64,000 bases of DNA from Gonatopus flavifemur (GCA_018340375.1 JAFFJZ010000026.1:62001-126000), one strand, 5' to 3'; shown: positions 1 through 12,049, numbered from the stretch's first letter. The notes: generated from the sequence alone by a model not told the origin. Numbers and translations: made by a program.

Positions 1-926
1 CAAACCCAGTTTTATTACCAACAATACCATGAATTACATGATTTCTCAAGTTTTCGATTTTGTTGCTCGGCGGATATGTATGGGATATTTTGTTGCTCGT
101 CGTTTCTGACTTGTGGGATGTCTGAAGAATCATCAAACACAAGAATATAATGGAATAGTCCAATCCCCGAACAGCAAACCCAGTTTTATTACCGACAAAA
201 TCATGAATTGCATGATTTCTCAAGTTTTCGGATTTGTTGCTCGGCTGATATGGATGGAATATTTTGTTGCTCGTGATTTTGGACTTGTGAGATGTCTGAA
301 GGCTCATCGAACCCAGGAATATATTGGAATAGTCTTATCCCCGAACAGCGGACCCAGTTTTATTACCGACAAAATCATGAATTGCATGATTTCTCAAGTT
401 TTCGGATTTGTTGCTCGGCTGATATGGATGGAATATTTTGTTGCTCGTGATTTTGGACTTGTGAGATGTCTGAAGGCTCATCGAACCCAGGAATATAATG
501 GAATAGTCTCATCCCCGAACAGCGAACCCAGTTTCATCAACGACAAAATCATGAATTGCATGATTTCTCAAGTTTTGGATTTTGTTGCTCGGCTGTTATG
601 TACGGGATATTTTGTTGCTCGTCATTTCTGACTTGTGGAGTGTCTGGAGGATCATCGATCCCGATAATATATTGGAATAGTCTCATGCCCGAACAGCGGA
701 CCCAGTTTTATTACCGACAAAATCATGAATTGCATGATTTCTCAAGTTTTCGGATTTGTTGCTCGGCTGTTATGTATGGGATATTTTGTTGCTCGTCCTT
801 TCTGACTTGTGAGATGTTTGAAGAATCATCAAACCGGAGAATATAATGGAATAGTCTCATCCCCGAACAGCGAACCCAGTTTCATCAACGACAAAATCAT
901 GAATTGCATGATTTCTCAAGTTTTCG
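1..926. repeat. 174-bp tandem satellite array, cut by the window start
   Basis: The anchor word cccagttt(t/c)at recurs at 5, 179, 353, 527, 701 and 875, so the period is exactly 174 bp for five steps. Copies differ by scattered substitutions and show no indels. Each unit holds two tttgttgctcg words about 33 bp apart and the near-palindrome gaattgcatgattt. Because 174 is a multiple of three, one frame stays open across about three units (113-631), giving a 58-residue repeated peptide; this is probably a by-product of the period. The last copy breaks off near 926. The array runs out of the window on the left, so its true length is unknown. Confidence 0.93.
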
Positions 927-1525
927 AAAGGATGCCTCGATCCATAAGCATGTACGGCCAAATCTCCACTTGATCCAATGTCTGATACAAGGCCTGCGAA
1001 CCCGTCCAATCCAACCTGTTCACAGTAAATTATTTCTCTACGAAAGTTCCAGTCGTCTTTCGTCTCCTCGTCCATCGATTCTTTCATATTTTCAACCAAA
1101 ATCTCTACCGTATCGGATCCGCCATTTTGTTTCTAGACAAGTAAATCTGTCTGTCAAAAGTATCAATCCCGCTTCCCTCCCACATCTTTTGTGGCGATAG
1201 AACCACACTTATCAAAATCCGCACTTTCTATCCTTCCCTGGTTTCCCTCCTCCGTTTAAAATCCCGTCATTCCTCCTGTTTAGAAAATCAAACTCCCCAC
1301 GCACTCTAATCAAGGTATAAATCAGCAACGAATTAGCAACAAATTCCCATATCCATTACATACAGTTCTGGATCGAAACACAACAAGGGTTTGCTGGCGG
1401 ACAGTTCCGCTAGCAAACCTTCAATTTCTCCAATAAGGCGAACAGCAACAAAATCGGGATTAGGGTAACAAATTAGCAACAAAAAAGCAACAAATTCTCA
1501 TATAGGTTCCATCGAGGTTTGCTGA
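927..1525. other. unassigned spacer with a small hairpin
   Basis: No convincing gene. Short open frames here have no recognisable motif. A 12-bp stem with a 6-base loop lies at 1389-1418 (gtttgctggcgg paired with ccgctagcaaac, one mismatch), and the words agcaaca and gtttgct recur up to 1530. The stretch may hold the degraded left end of mariner A, but I cannot find a terminal repeat. Confidence 0.5.
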
Positions 1526-2472
1526 CATGGGTTTGCTTGCGGAACGAACGTGAAAACACAAGCGTACGAGTGGTACAAAGAGTTTGAGGCAGGTCGAATT
1601 GTGGTTGATGATTTGTCCCGTTCCGGTCGTCCATCCACCAGTATCACTGACGAAAGTATTGAGAAAATTGAAGAAATCGACCTCGCAAATCGTCGTGTGA
1701 GCATTAGGGAGATAGCATCCGATTTTGGTGTCTCGTTCGGATCGGTGCAAAACGTTATGCACAATATTTTGGCCATGAGACGAGTTGAAGCACGGCTTGT
1801 GCCGAGAGTGCTGAATTTGTTGCAGAAACAGCATCGCATTGATGTTGCTAAAGAGATGCTTTCTTTGGTGCAAAATGGTATCAAAGGCATCATTACCGGT
1901 GACGAAACATGGGTCCATGAATATGACATCGAAACTAACCAACAATCACCGGAATGGCGCTTTTCAGACGAGTCAAAACCTGAAAAACCGCGACAGAGTC
2001 AAGGTTCAAGGTAAAATCAAGGTTTTGTTGACTGTTTTCTTTGATTGCCGTGGTGTGGTCCACTCCGAATTCCTCCCACCAGGTCAGACAGTGGATAAGG
2101 AATATTACGTGAGCGTATTGAAGCGTTTGAGGGAAAACATTCGTCGCAAGAGACCAGAATTGTGGAGAGATAACTCGTGGTTTCTTCGTCACGATAAACG
2201 ATAACGCACCGGCACACACATCTCATCTTGTACGCGATTATTTGACTAAAAACAATGTTCATATCGTTCCTCAAGCTCCGTATCCACCTGATATGCACTG
2301 TTAAAAATGTTTGTGAATTCAATATACGTTCATAGAAAAAAGTACATTAATTCTCAAGAGTACTATATGAATTGTATTCCACATTTGGATGTTGAAAAAT
2401 CAATCACATATTTCATGAACTTCAGACAAAAATTTTGAAATTCATAACAGTTTGTGAAAATTCATAATTGTA

Positions 2473-2728
2473 CACGGAGAAAAATTGTCTATTATAAATT
2501 ACTAGACCCGCTAGTATATTGATGATATACTTTCATTTTGAAGTTATTTACCAAACATTCTCTTCAAAAGTACCAGACTTTTTGTGAGTTAATGGTAGAA
2601 TAATGAGATTTTATAATAGAAAGTCTGGTACTTTTGAAGAGAATGTTTGGTATATAACCTTGAAATGCAAGTATATCCTCAATATACTAGCGAGTCTATT
2701 AATTTATGATAGATAATTTTCCTCAGTG
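2473..2728. mobile_element. 256-bp palindromic MITE, copy 1
   Basis: The ends are cacggagaaaaattgtct and, inverted, cactgaggaaaattatct. The rest folds back on itself almost completely, with the arms carrying agtaccagacttt and its complement. A second copy of the same length is at 45337-45592. The left flank is TA and the right flank is TT, so one base of the target duplication has changed. Confidence 0.85.
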
Positions 2729-3106
2729 TTGATATTGAATTTCTGTATTCATTTGAATATTGGAAAATCAATCACATATTTCTCAAATTTCAAACAAAGT
2801 TTTTGATATTCACCACACCTTATGAAAATTCATAAATGTAGATATTGAATTTTGATAATGTACATGGAATCAATGCGCGATTACACTTTGCGCACCTAAT
2901 TATCACGTGTTCAATATGTACGATATGGTAAAACATAGTATTGAAAAAAGGCACACTCCGTAGGAAAAATTTTCCTAGGCTTTTTCCTAGACATTTTCTT
3001 AGATATTTTCCTAGACTATTTCTTAGATGAAATCTAGGAGTTTTTGCCAAGGACAAAAAATATATAAACACGTATTATGGTATTTTCACTTCTAAAAACA
3101 CTCATA

Positions 3107-4429
3107 CGAGGTGTGTTCAAAAAGTAAGGTGACTTTGTATTTTTAAGAAAAAATATTTATTTATTTATCAATATTTATGTTGTCCCCTTCAAAGTAATCC
3201 CCCTCAGATACAATAAACTTATGCCAACGGTTTTTCCAATCCTCAGAGCACTTCTCATAAGCACTTTTCGGTATAGCCTTGAGCTCTTCCAGCGATGCAG
3301 TCTTTATCTCTTCAATCGTTGCAAATCTCCGTCCTTTCATAGGTCTCTTTAGTTTTGGGAACAAGAAAAAGTCACATGGGGCCAAATTCGGTGAATATGG
3401 TGGCTGAGGCATGATTGTGGTGTTGTTTTTGGCCAAAAAATCTCTCACAAGCAAAGATGAGTGAGCAGGGGCATTATCGTGATGCAAAAGCCATGAATTA
3501 TTTTTCCACAATTCTGGACGTTTTCTTCGTATTGCTTCTCGCAAATGGCGCATAACTTCAAGATAATACTGTTTATTGACCGTACGACCATATGGTAAGA
3601 ACTCCTGATGCACCACGCCATGGTAATCGAAGAAAACAGTGAGCAAAACTTTGACATTTGATCGAACTTGGCGTGCTTTTTTCGGTCTTGGCTCATCTGG
3701 GGTCTTCCATTGGGACGATTGGACTTTGGTTTCGACATCATAACCATATACCCCATGATTCGTCACCAGTTATGACCCTTTTGAGTAAATCTGGGTCGTC
3801 GTTGATGTCATTCAACAGTTCTTGAGCGATGCTCATGCGACGGTTCTTTTGGTCAAAATTTAGGATTTTCGGAACAAACTTCGCTGACACACGTCTCATG
3901 CCCAAAACGTTAGAAAAAATTTCATGGCACGAGCCAAGCGATAAACCAACATCCTCAGCAACTTCTCTGATAGTGATTCGACGATTTTCCAAAACAATTT
4001 TCTTCACTGCTTGAACGTTTTCATCAGTTATTGACGTGCTTGGGCGTCCAGAGCGAGGCTCGTCATTCGCATCTTCCCGGCCATCTTGGAAGAGTTTGTA
4101 CCACTTGTAAACATTTTTTTTACTCAGAACGGTTTCACCGTATGCTACTCTCAACATTTTAAGTGTTTCGGAGCACTTTATTTTATTTTTTACACAAAAT
4201 TTGATGCAAATCCTTTGATCTATATTTTTCGATAGCAAGAAATCGCCGAGCACGCAAAACGCTTATAACCTTTACGCCTCTCACAACCAAACAAAAAATG
4301 CTATACACTTGAAACTTGGTACAGATGTTCGGGAAGAGTGTGCCAACATAACAAAACAAAAAAATCGATAATCGAAAGTACGTTGCCCGCGAAATTTGAA
4401 AAGTCACCTTACTTTTTGAACACACCTCG
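3107..4429 (-). mobile_element. mariner B, structurally complete
   Basis: The terminal repeats begin cgaggtgtgttcaaaaagta on both ends, about 29 bp, and TA flanks both sides (3105-3106 and 4430-4431). The length of 1323 bp is normal for a full mariner. It lies inside the CACTG-ended element at 2296-4903, so it is younger than that element. Confidence 0.93.
3161..4253 (-). pseudogene. mariner transposase B (frameshifted)
   Basis: This is a nearly full transposase read from the minus strand. The N-terminal half runs from about 4230 to 3745 and contains DQRICIKFCVKN, GRPSTSITDE and the first catalytic motif ITGDESW. A small frameshift near 3750-3760 joins it to the C-terminal half, which carries FFDYHGVVHQEFLP, HHDNAPAH and PYSPNLAPCDFFLF and ends with GDYFEGDNINID. 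The last two catalytic aspartates are separated by 34 residues, the D34D spacing of mariners. I see no ATG at the expected start, so the start codon also seems lost. With only a frameshift and a lost start it is young compared with mariner A. Confidence 0.92.
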
Positions 4430-5242
4430 TATATGGTGGTTCTCCCTCCAAAAAAATGGTGCTGATTTGATGGTGGTTCTAATGATTCGCTCATATGTAT
4501 TTTCATTTTCAGAATGTTTTGTATTAATTTTTCAACAAAACATGATGAAGTATTCAGGAGGGATTTTTGGAATTAAATAATGTGGTGTTGCAAATTCACG
4601 TAAAATCAAATCACGCGATTCTCATAATTCATTCATATATGTATTTTGATTTTCACAATTTTTTGTATTAATTTCACACCATAACATGATGAAACATTTG
4701 GGAGGAATTTTGGAAATTAAGTGATATAGTGCTGAAAATTCATGCTATTTTTACATCGATTTTTATAATGTTGTGGCTTGAATTTCAAAATTCTTTCTAT
4801 TATTTTGGGGATACAAAAATGTTCGAAAATTAATACACAATTGTGTGTGTTGACTGCTTCCAAACTTTTTATATTAAATTCCAAACAGATTTTTCTAACG
4901 GTGTGGCTCCTTGTGATTTTTTCCTATTCTCATGACTCAAGTTACCACTTCGCGGAAAGCGTTTTGAGACGATTCAGGCAATAAAGTACAATTCGCAGAA
5001 GGAACTGAAGGCGATTCCGAATTCGGCCTATGCAAAATGTTTCGAAGATTGGAAGAAGCGTTGGAATATACCAGGTGTGTAAGTATGAAACCGGAATTTG
5101 CCCATAGGTGGCGCTAGATGTCGATGCAGTCACCGACACATCACGTCAGCGGTGTCTTGTTATTGTATTGATATCCGACAAAGATTTCCAACTCACAATA
5201 ATACGAGTTTCATTCAGTAGCATTAGTTTATTAGAGATAAAC

Positions 5243-6529
5243 ATGTCGAGTTTTGTGCCAACAAATTACGATTTGCTGACAGCATTACTTTTCTGTTTTC
5301 ATCGGAATCGCATCGAATGCTTGTGGAGGCGTTTGGTGAGCATGCTCTCGGTAAAACACAGTGTTTCGAGTGGTTCAAACGGTTCAAAAGTGGCGATTTT
5401 GACGTCAGGAACGAAGAACGTGGAAGACCACCGAAGAAGTTTGAAGACGCTGACCTGCAAGCCTTGTTGGACGAAGACGACGCTCGAACACAACAACTGG
5501 CAGACCAGTTAAAGGTGACCTAAGAAGCCATCTTCCTTCGGTTGAAAGCCATGAGAAAGATACAAAGGGTGGGGAAATGGGTTCCACATGAACTCAACGA
5601 AAGACAGCAGGAAAACCGCAAAACATCATGCGAAATGCTGCTCGCCAGGTTCCAAAGAAAGTCATTTCTCCATGGAATTGTGACTGCCGATGAAAAGTGG
5701 ATATATTTCGAGAATCCTAAGCGCGAAAAGTCATAGGTTACTCCGGGTGAACCATCAACATCGACGGCAAGATCAAACCGCAACGGACGAAAGACAATGC
5801 TGTATGTTTGGTGGGATCAAAAGGGCGTAATCTACTAAGAGCTGCTGAAACCTGCACGGAGAAAAAGGTATCTTAAAAAGTACCATAATTTATGGTTTTT
5901 CTGCGCTGGTCTGACCGAGTCTAAATATTTACCTGAAAAACCTTTAAAAGTACCATAATGTCTTGGACTTTTATACGGAAGGTACCATACTTATTTCAAA
6001 AAGTCCAAGAAATTATGGTACTTTTAGAGATTCATGCAAGTGAATATTCCGACTCGGGTCAGACCAGCGCTGAAAATCCATAAATTATGGTATTTTTCAA
6101 GATATCTGTTTTCTCAGTGTGGGGAAACCGTCAATACTCAACGCTACCGACAACAAATGATCGATTTGGATCGAGTTTTGCGTGAAAAACGACCAGAATA
6201 CCAACAAAGACGACACAAGGTGATTTTGCTGCATGACAATGCACCAGCGCACAAAGTAAAACAGGTCCAGGAAACGATAGAGTCGTTCCGTTGGAAGATT
6301 CTTCAGCACGCGCCTTACTCACCGGACCTTGCCCCATCCGATTACTACTTGTTTGCATCGATGGGACACGCAGTTCCTGGGCAGCGCTTCACTTCTTACG
6401 AAGATGTACGAAAATGGCTCGATGACTGGTTTGCCTCAGAAGAGCAACAGTTCTTTTAGCGCGGAATCCACGAATTGCCAGAAAGATGGAAAAAATGTAT
6501 AGATAGCGACGGACAATACTTTGAATAAG
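5243..6529 (+). pseudogene. Mos1-like transposase E1 (broken)
   Basis: The start is the ATG of the MSSFVPTNYD segment, as in Mos1-type proteins. Compared with copy E2, a deletion of about 16 nt after FCFH shifts the frame. Stops follow LKVT (5521), KREKS and GVIY, and another lies after EEQQFF (about 6457). A MITE interrupts the frame at 5855-6119, just before GETVNTQRYRQQ. The catalytic motifs TADEKWIYF, HDNAPAHK and YSPDLAPSDYYLF remain readable. The stop after LKVT and the stop after QQFF are also present in E2. Confidence 0.92.
5855..6119. mobile_element. 265-bp MITE with cacggagaaaa ends inside E1
   Basis: The left end reads cacggagaaaaaggtatctt and the right end, inverted, reads cactgagaaaacagatatct. 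TG flanks both sides (5853-5854, 6120-6121), and the uninterrupted sequence in copy E2 confirms that only this block was added. The arms are long imperfect inverted repeats with ccataa(a)ttatgg. The left end is strikingly like the right end of the 26028-36252 element. Confidence 0.9.
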
Positions 6530-7295
6530 TTACTTTGTATCATATCATTACAATAAACGTGTTTTTTCTGTACAAAAATTCCGGTTTCATACTTACACAA
6601 CTGGTATGTATTGCTTGCAATGGAGATTACTTCGAAGGAAATAAGGTGAATATCGATGAATAATTGAACCGTTTTCGTTTCATTAAGAAATTCCGGGTAC
6701 TTTTTGATCAGAAAGTATTTTTCCACTCTTTTCTTCTTAATATTGAGACATAAAATACAAATTGCCTCATACACCTTCAAAGCGCAAGTGGGGCATTCCA
6801 CGTCAAGTGTACCCGCCTAAAAACCTTCATCGCTGGAATTTTGATGAAACTTGGTGGAGTTGTTGTACTATTGGAGCCCATAATTTGTGCAGAAGGGGGG
6901 GGGGAGGAAATATCGACGGGTTGCCGAGATACAGGGGCTCAAAGATTTGGACACGTTTGTCTTCGTTGAATTATAACTCAATTATTATTATTTTTTTTTA
7001 AATGCAAGTTATGGTTTTCGTCGGGTTTTTTTCCGTTCTTCCCAATAGATATGAAGACAATTCTCCAAATTAATTATTTCTGCAAAAAAAAGTGATTTTT
7101 ATTTTTTTTCAATTTTTTTAAAAATCGGGATTTTTGAAAATTTTTCAATTACGCCCAATTGAAAGCTTATTCTTTTCCCTTCAAAATCATTGGTCACACA
7201 TGATGGAGTCTTATGAACTCATCAATGAATTTAATCGTTAAAGCCGGCACGATCCAGCTTCCAAGCACGCTGAACATACTGGTCAGCCGTCACCC

Positions 7296-10092
7296 CCCGA
7301 CTAGAAATTTACCCCATGGACCAGATCAGGTAAACCTTGATCCAGATCAGGTCCTGATAAGGCAACCTCATCAGGACCTAACAAGTCATGTCACGCTGCA
7401 CTATTATGAGGACCCCATCAGGAAAGACTAATTAAGATTTTGTGAGGAATTCCTTACTAAAACCTCAAAAATAAATCAAAACTAATCTATGAGCCTGTGT
7501 GAAAATTGCAGTTCGGGTGACAGATGTGAGGTTAAATTTATGTGATCAACAAATGGATGAATTATTTTTGTGAAATGTGTGGTGGTTATTTCTTGAATAA
7601 TGTGTATCAAAAAGTCTGTTAGTAAGTGCAAAATGATTAAGTAAATCAGTCATAGCTGTTGTAACGTGTCAAGAAATCGTAATTTGTTGATGCAGTGAAA
7701 ATGAATTTTCTTCAAATACTTACATCAGCACTTCTAGGCAAAAACTCAGAGATCATATTGATTTTGTAAGAAATATGAGTCATGAAGAACTCATTTGATC
7801 AAAAATATGTCAAAAGAATGTTCAAAATGAATAACAAAAAACTTGAATTATTCACTTGCAGCTCGTCGGATGGTTTTATTTTTCAAATTGAAGAGCACTC
7901 TTGAAGTTGAAATTTTCAAATTTGAGAAAAAAGCCTTATCTTCTGAGTTGAATTTTTTGTTAGGGTGATAATAAACTTGTAGGAAGAGTTTGGAAGTTGA
8001 GTGGAATCTATATTGATCAAGAAAGTCCAAATCGTGTGGCAAAAGTTAGAAAATCTGTCAACTTAGCTGACAGCGCATGGGTATTCTATCAGCTTTTCTT
8101 TACTAAACCAAATGCTGGCAGGAGAAATTCATCAAAATATAGTGAATTCAAAGTGATGTGAAGTAAGAGAGGACAGATACATGCATTGAATTTTATTAGT
8201 TATTATAAAAATGTTGATACATATGGTAAGGCTATGTATGACTCAATGTATTGTCTCTCAATATTTTTGTTTCAATGATTTGCATTTTTGAGTGTGCATT
8301 TTCGTATCTTTTCACCAGTAACTAGTGTTAGGTTGAGAAAACATATGTATTGAACCTGTTTCATAAATATAATAACATTTATTTGTAGGAACATGACACA
8401 ACATTATTGGAACAAAAATATGGGAAGACGACACTTTGGATCTTCTATAGTCTTTTCTTATTTTTTAGAACGTTTATAAGAACGAATAAAATCTAATGAA
8501 TATTTCGGTCCTCTCTTACTTCACATCACTTTGAATCCACTATATTTTGATGAATTTCTCCTGCCAGCATTTGGTTTAGTGAAGAAAAGCCCATGCGCCG
8601 TGAGCTAAGTTGACAGATTTTCTACCTTTTGCCACACGATTTGGACTTTCCTGATCAATATAGATTCCACTCAACTTTCAAACTCTTCTTACAAGTTTAT
8701 CATCACCCTAACAACAAATTCAACTCAGAAAATGAGGCTTTTTTCTGAAATTAACAAATTTCAACTTCAAGAGTACTCTTTAATTTGAAAAGTAAAACCA
8801 TGCGTCGAGCTGAAAGTGAATAATTCAAGTTTTTTGCATTTCATTTTGAACATTCGCTTGAAATATTTTTGATCGAATGAGTTCTTCATGACCTTTATTA
8901 TTATAAAATGATTGGGATTTCTGAGTTTTTTCCGAGAAATACTGATGTGAATTAATATTGATATAGCTATTGTCGTTGTTGATATTATCGTATATTTGAA
9001 TAGAATTAATTGTCACCACATCAGCAACTTATGATTTTTTACATATTACAGCAGTGATAACTGATTCAATAATTCATTTTGCACTCAATAACAGATTTTT
9101 TTATGCGTATTAATCAAGAAATAACGAAAGAAGAGTACTTGTTCGAAACTTATATTTGATTATGACGAAACACATATTCATTCAGTTCATATATAAGGTA
9201 GATGACCCCATTTATGAACGCGACCCCTTTAATGAACGTTTTGGTTTTTGATTCATAGTACTTTTCATTTAGTGCTTTAATTTCATCCAAGCATGACTGA
9301 CTGGATACTAAATCAACCGCTGTTATGTAAATAAATTCAGAATAATATGCCATAGGAAAGATACAATAGATAAACAATTGTTCGCTAATGGGGGTTAAGG
9401 TGTTCATTAATGGGGCCTGTCACCTTACTCTTTGAATAATACTCAGATGATGTGATGTGTAGGAAAGAAAAATGATGCTGAATAGTCAATAAATCAACCT
9501 TATGAGAATTGTGATAAGTTAAATGAAATACTTAGCTCGCTGGTGATGGTTGAACGTTTGCTAAGTTTTTTTCGCTGTATGCATAACGTGGAAAATCTTG
9601 TGAAATTTTCATAAGTTCCGCCTAATTAAAACCCAAATAGTTAGTTTTCAATTCACATTGAGAATAGATTGAACAAATTGTTCAACAGTTTTCAGAAGTA
9701 GGTAATGTGTTCGGAATGAAGGGATTGAATTTAAAAACAGGCACAGTTGAAAATCGTTCAAACATGTTTTTCTTATTGAAGGAAAATTTGTTTAATCAAA
9801 GAGTGTACAATCTGAAATCAAGTCTGTACATTCTTGTATTCAGTTTATCAAACTATGTCCATGATCTTAGGATGACCGAACGAGGTCCTGATGCGGATAC
9901 AGCGAGGAAAACCTACTTCGACCTTTTCAGGATAATTTGAGGAAATCCTGACTAGGACCAAATGAGGTCATCCATACGTAAGTCATCCACACCTAATCCC
10001 GATCAGGACCGTAACGGGTATTCCTTATTTCGGATGACCTTGTCAGGTCCTCATCATATGTTGGGTTAACCTGATGACAATTTCCAGTCGGG
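7296..10092. mobile_element. foldback element 1 inside transposon 1
   Basis: The ends are cccgactagaaattt and, inverted, cccgactggaaattgtcat. The sequence on either side rejoins to match the intact right inverted end of transposon 1 (cgtcaccc then ggtacgg), leaving a duplicated CC. Most of the element is a large inverted repeat: about 7840-8175 pairs with 8512-8835, and similarity continues outward on both sides, around a centre at 8176-8511. Many copies of atcagg and cctgat lie near both ends (7318-7420 and 9870-10075). There is no coding capacity. The relative at 41364-46973 shows the same end type. Confidence 0.82.
9196..9425. mobile_element. 230-bp MITE in the right arm of foldback element 1
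   Basis: The ends read aggtagatgaccccattta and, inverted, aggtgacaggccccattaa, flanked by TA at 9194-9195 and 9426-9427. Both arms contain (t/a)atgaacg(c/t). The left arm of the foldback element has no matching block, which fits a later insertion. Confidence 0.7.
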
Positions 10093-10170
10093 CCGGTACG
10101 GCGATGAAAATTTTAACATGCTTTATTTACTGTAGAAATTATTTATTATCATTATGTATGTATTATCGTA

Positions 10171-11295
10171 TGTGTTTGCGTTTACCATGAAAATGTGAAT
10201 TTGATGTTGGAAGCTGTCAATTTCAAAGATTTGACTTGTGGAACTGATTTTCCATTCCAAACGTACCAAGATATTTTCAAAATAATGACATGTACAACAC
10301 CGACTTCAGAATGTCACCTTAATGAATGTGAAAAGTGCCATGATATCGAAACTGTGAAAGAATCCCTCAAGTGAGTTCTTGCAGATCAGGACATTGAGAA
10401 TATAGAATTTCAAAAGTGGCAACAGACCGACAGGAGTACCTTGGTCACTGTAGTCATGGATTCAGAAGATTTTGTGGATTAGTTTTTTGATCGCTTGCGA
10501 AAGTTAAGACCCTATTCTTTCATTGCTAAACAGCAGTCAGATTTTTTGAAACATATTAAGCAAAGTCTGAACGAAAGGGAATTTCTCGTAACATGTGACT
10601 TCGCTGAGAATTATTCTTTTATTGCGCAAAATGCTGCGCAATCTTTCCATTGGAATAACGATCAGATCACAATATTCACAGTCGTGTTTTATTATAAAAA
10701 GGGGAATGATATTCCACATGAAAGTATAGCAATTTTATCCGATGATCTAAAACATGACACAGTCGCGGTGTATGCTTTCCAAAAAATATTGATTACGTAC
10801 TTGCAAGAAAAGTCCAATGTTGAGAGGATATTTTATTTCTCCGATGGAGCAGCACAGCATTTCAAAAACAAGTATAATTTCTAAAATCTACTCCATCATG
10901 AGGAGGATTTTGGTATTGAAGCTGAGTGGCACTTCCATGAGACTGCACATGGTAAAGGGTCATGTGATGTTATCGGCGGGAACATAAAAAGATTAGCAAT
11001 GCGTGCAAGTTTACAGGCATCCTCAAGGGATCAGATTTCAACCTGCGATGCATTTTATGCTTGGGCGAAAGATAACTTTTTAGGAACAGAAATATTTTTT
11101 AGTTCTAAAGAGAGCCATGGGAAGATACGAGATGAGCTGAAGTGTCGATTTCACTGTGCGAAAACGATTCCGGGGACAATAAAATATCATGCGTTCGTCC
11201 CAGTTTCACAAACGACTCTCCAAGTTAGAAGATATTCTTCCTATTCTAGAAGCAATTTTTTTCCAAAACTTCAGAAAAAAATTAAGAGAACTTGA
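10171..11295 (+). pseudogene. transposase of DNA transposon 1 (three stops, N-terminus missing)
   Basis: One frame reads from 10171 to 11295 with in-frame stops at 10372, 10480 and 10882 and no frameshift, 374 codons in all. Readable in order are CVYHENVNLMLEAVNF, a cysteine pair region (ECHLNECEKCH), WQQTDRSTLVT, CDFAENYSFIAQNAAQSFHWNN, LSDDLKHDTVAVY, YFSDGAAQHFKNKYNF and AEWHFHETAHGKGSCD. Conserved aspartates in CDFAENY and YFSDGA are good candidates for catalytic residues of a DDE-type enzyme, which is inference. The family is one I recognise as common in insect and cnidarian repeats. The N-terminus, including the SGTHxVC segment kept in the second copy, is gone. Confidence 0.85.
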
Positions 11296-12049
11296 TGTCC
11301 CCTTTTTTTTCAATTCCATACCCAACATCCACCAACTTGTAACATTATTTATAACGTTATTGTGAGAAAATTGTATATACTTCTAAAAACAAAACACAAA
11401 ATTTGTTCATTAGGAATGAGAAAATGACAATATCATTAATGATAATAAATAATTTCTACAGTAAATCAAGCATGTTCTATGTATTTTATCAATCATTTTG
11501 TAGTAGTCTATAGAAAAAAATTTTCATCAACATCGCCGTACCGGGTGACGGCTGACCAGTATGTTCAGCGCGCTTGGAAGCTGGATCGTGCCGGCTTTAA
11601 CGATTAAATTCACTGATGAGTTCATGAGACTCCATCATGTGTGACCAATGATTTTGAAGGGAAAAGAATAAGCTTTTGATTGGGCGTAATTAAAAAATTT
11701 TCAAAAATGCCGATCTTTAAATAAAATCTAAAAGAAAAATAAAAATCACTTTTTTTGCAGAAATAATTAACTTGGAGAATGATCTTCATATCTATTGGAA
11801 AGAACGGAAAAAACTGACGAAAACCATAACTTGCATTCAAAAAAAAATAATAATAACTGAGTTATAATTCAACGAAGACGAACGTGTCCAAAACTTTGAG
11901 CCCCTGTATCTCGGCAATCCGTCGATATTCCCTTCCCCCCTTCTGCGCAAATTATGTACTCCAATAGTACAACAACTCCACCAAGTTTCATCAAAATTCC
12001 AGCGATGAAGGTTTTTAGGCGGGTACACTTGACGTGGAATGCCCCAAGT

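Larger units (their letters stand above)
2296..4903. mobile_element. CACTG-ended non-autonomous element inside mariner A
   Basis: The left end reads cactgttaaaaatgttt and the right end, on the other strand, reads caccgttagaaaaat. Both sides are flanked by TG (2294-2295 and 4904-4905), and the mariner A frame resumes after one TG. No coding capacity belongs to the element itself. Its own sequence holds loose tandem units: a stretch around 2387-2470 recurs near 2745-2840, and a unit of about 140 bp recurs at about 4490 and 4632. It also carries a MITE at 2473-2728 and mariner B at 3107-4429. Confidence 0.8.
5071..6604 (+). mobile_element. Mos1-like mariner E1, inside mariner A
   Basis: The terminal repeats start ccaggtgtgtaagtatgaaa on the left and ccagttgtgtaagtatgaaa on the right (inverted), with TA at 5069-5070 and 6605-6606. 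Removing a 265-bp MITE and its extra dinucleotide leaves about 1.27 kb, matching the second copy at 22552-23834. The terminal repeat and protein resemble the mauritiana (Mos1) subfamily of mariner. Confidence 0.93.
1526..6663 (+). pseudogene. mariner transposase A (broken)
   Basis: Mariner transposases bind the terminal repeats through an N-terminal helix-turn-helix region and cut and join DNA through a DDD catalytic domain in the nucleus. Seen here: the N-terminal EWYKEFEAG and GRPSTSITDE segments, the linker VPRVLN, the first catalytic motif GDETWVHEYD near 1900, then a frameshift around 2000, the FFDCRGVVHSEFLP motif with the second aspartate near 2045, and HDNAPAH near 2195-2215 after another shift. 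The third aspartate motif lies beyond the first insertion at about 4910-4930, followed by a stop. The first ~50 residues are missing. It resembles mariner B in family but differs clearly from it, so the two are not recent copies of one another. Confidence 0.87.
1526..6690 (+). mobile_element. mariner A, split by two later insertions
   Basis: One mariner-family transposon is spread over three pieces, 1526-2295, 4906-5070 and 6605-6690, all on the plus strand. Removing the insertion at 2296-4903 leaves a single TG and restores the segment before and after the second part of the catalytic region (the APCDFFLF motif follows directly). Removing the Mos1-like element at 5071-6604 leaves a single TA and brings in the C-terminal GDYFEG segment and a stop at 6661. 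The left terminal repeat is not recognisable. The right end is probably near the word gtactttttgatca around 6698. It is the oldest element of this cluster. Confidence 0.85.
6790..12045 (+). mobile_element. DNA transposon 1, 4-bp target duplication, ~0.6-kb inverted ends
   Basis: The ends are ggggcattccacgtcaagtg inverted at both sides, flanked by AAGT (6786-6789 and 12046-12049). The inverted ends cover about 6790-7295 plus 10093-10165 on the left and about 11440-12045 on the right; the left end is interrupted by the foldback element at 7296-10092. A decayed transposase lies at 10171-11295. The element at 51592-56800 has related ends, size, duplication length and protein. Superfamilies with 4-bp duplications include Sola; assigning these elements to Sola is only a suggestion, since I recognise the protein family but cannot confirm its name. 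Confidence 0.85.

Noticed and set aside
113..846. Open frames over the satellite suggesting a repeated-peptide protein
   Set aside because: The frame is open because the period is a multiple of three. The peptide shows no domain, and other frames are similarly open in parts.
1460..2322. Minus-strand open frames over mariner A
   Set aside because: They are antisense shadows of the transposase.
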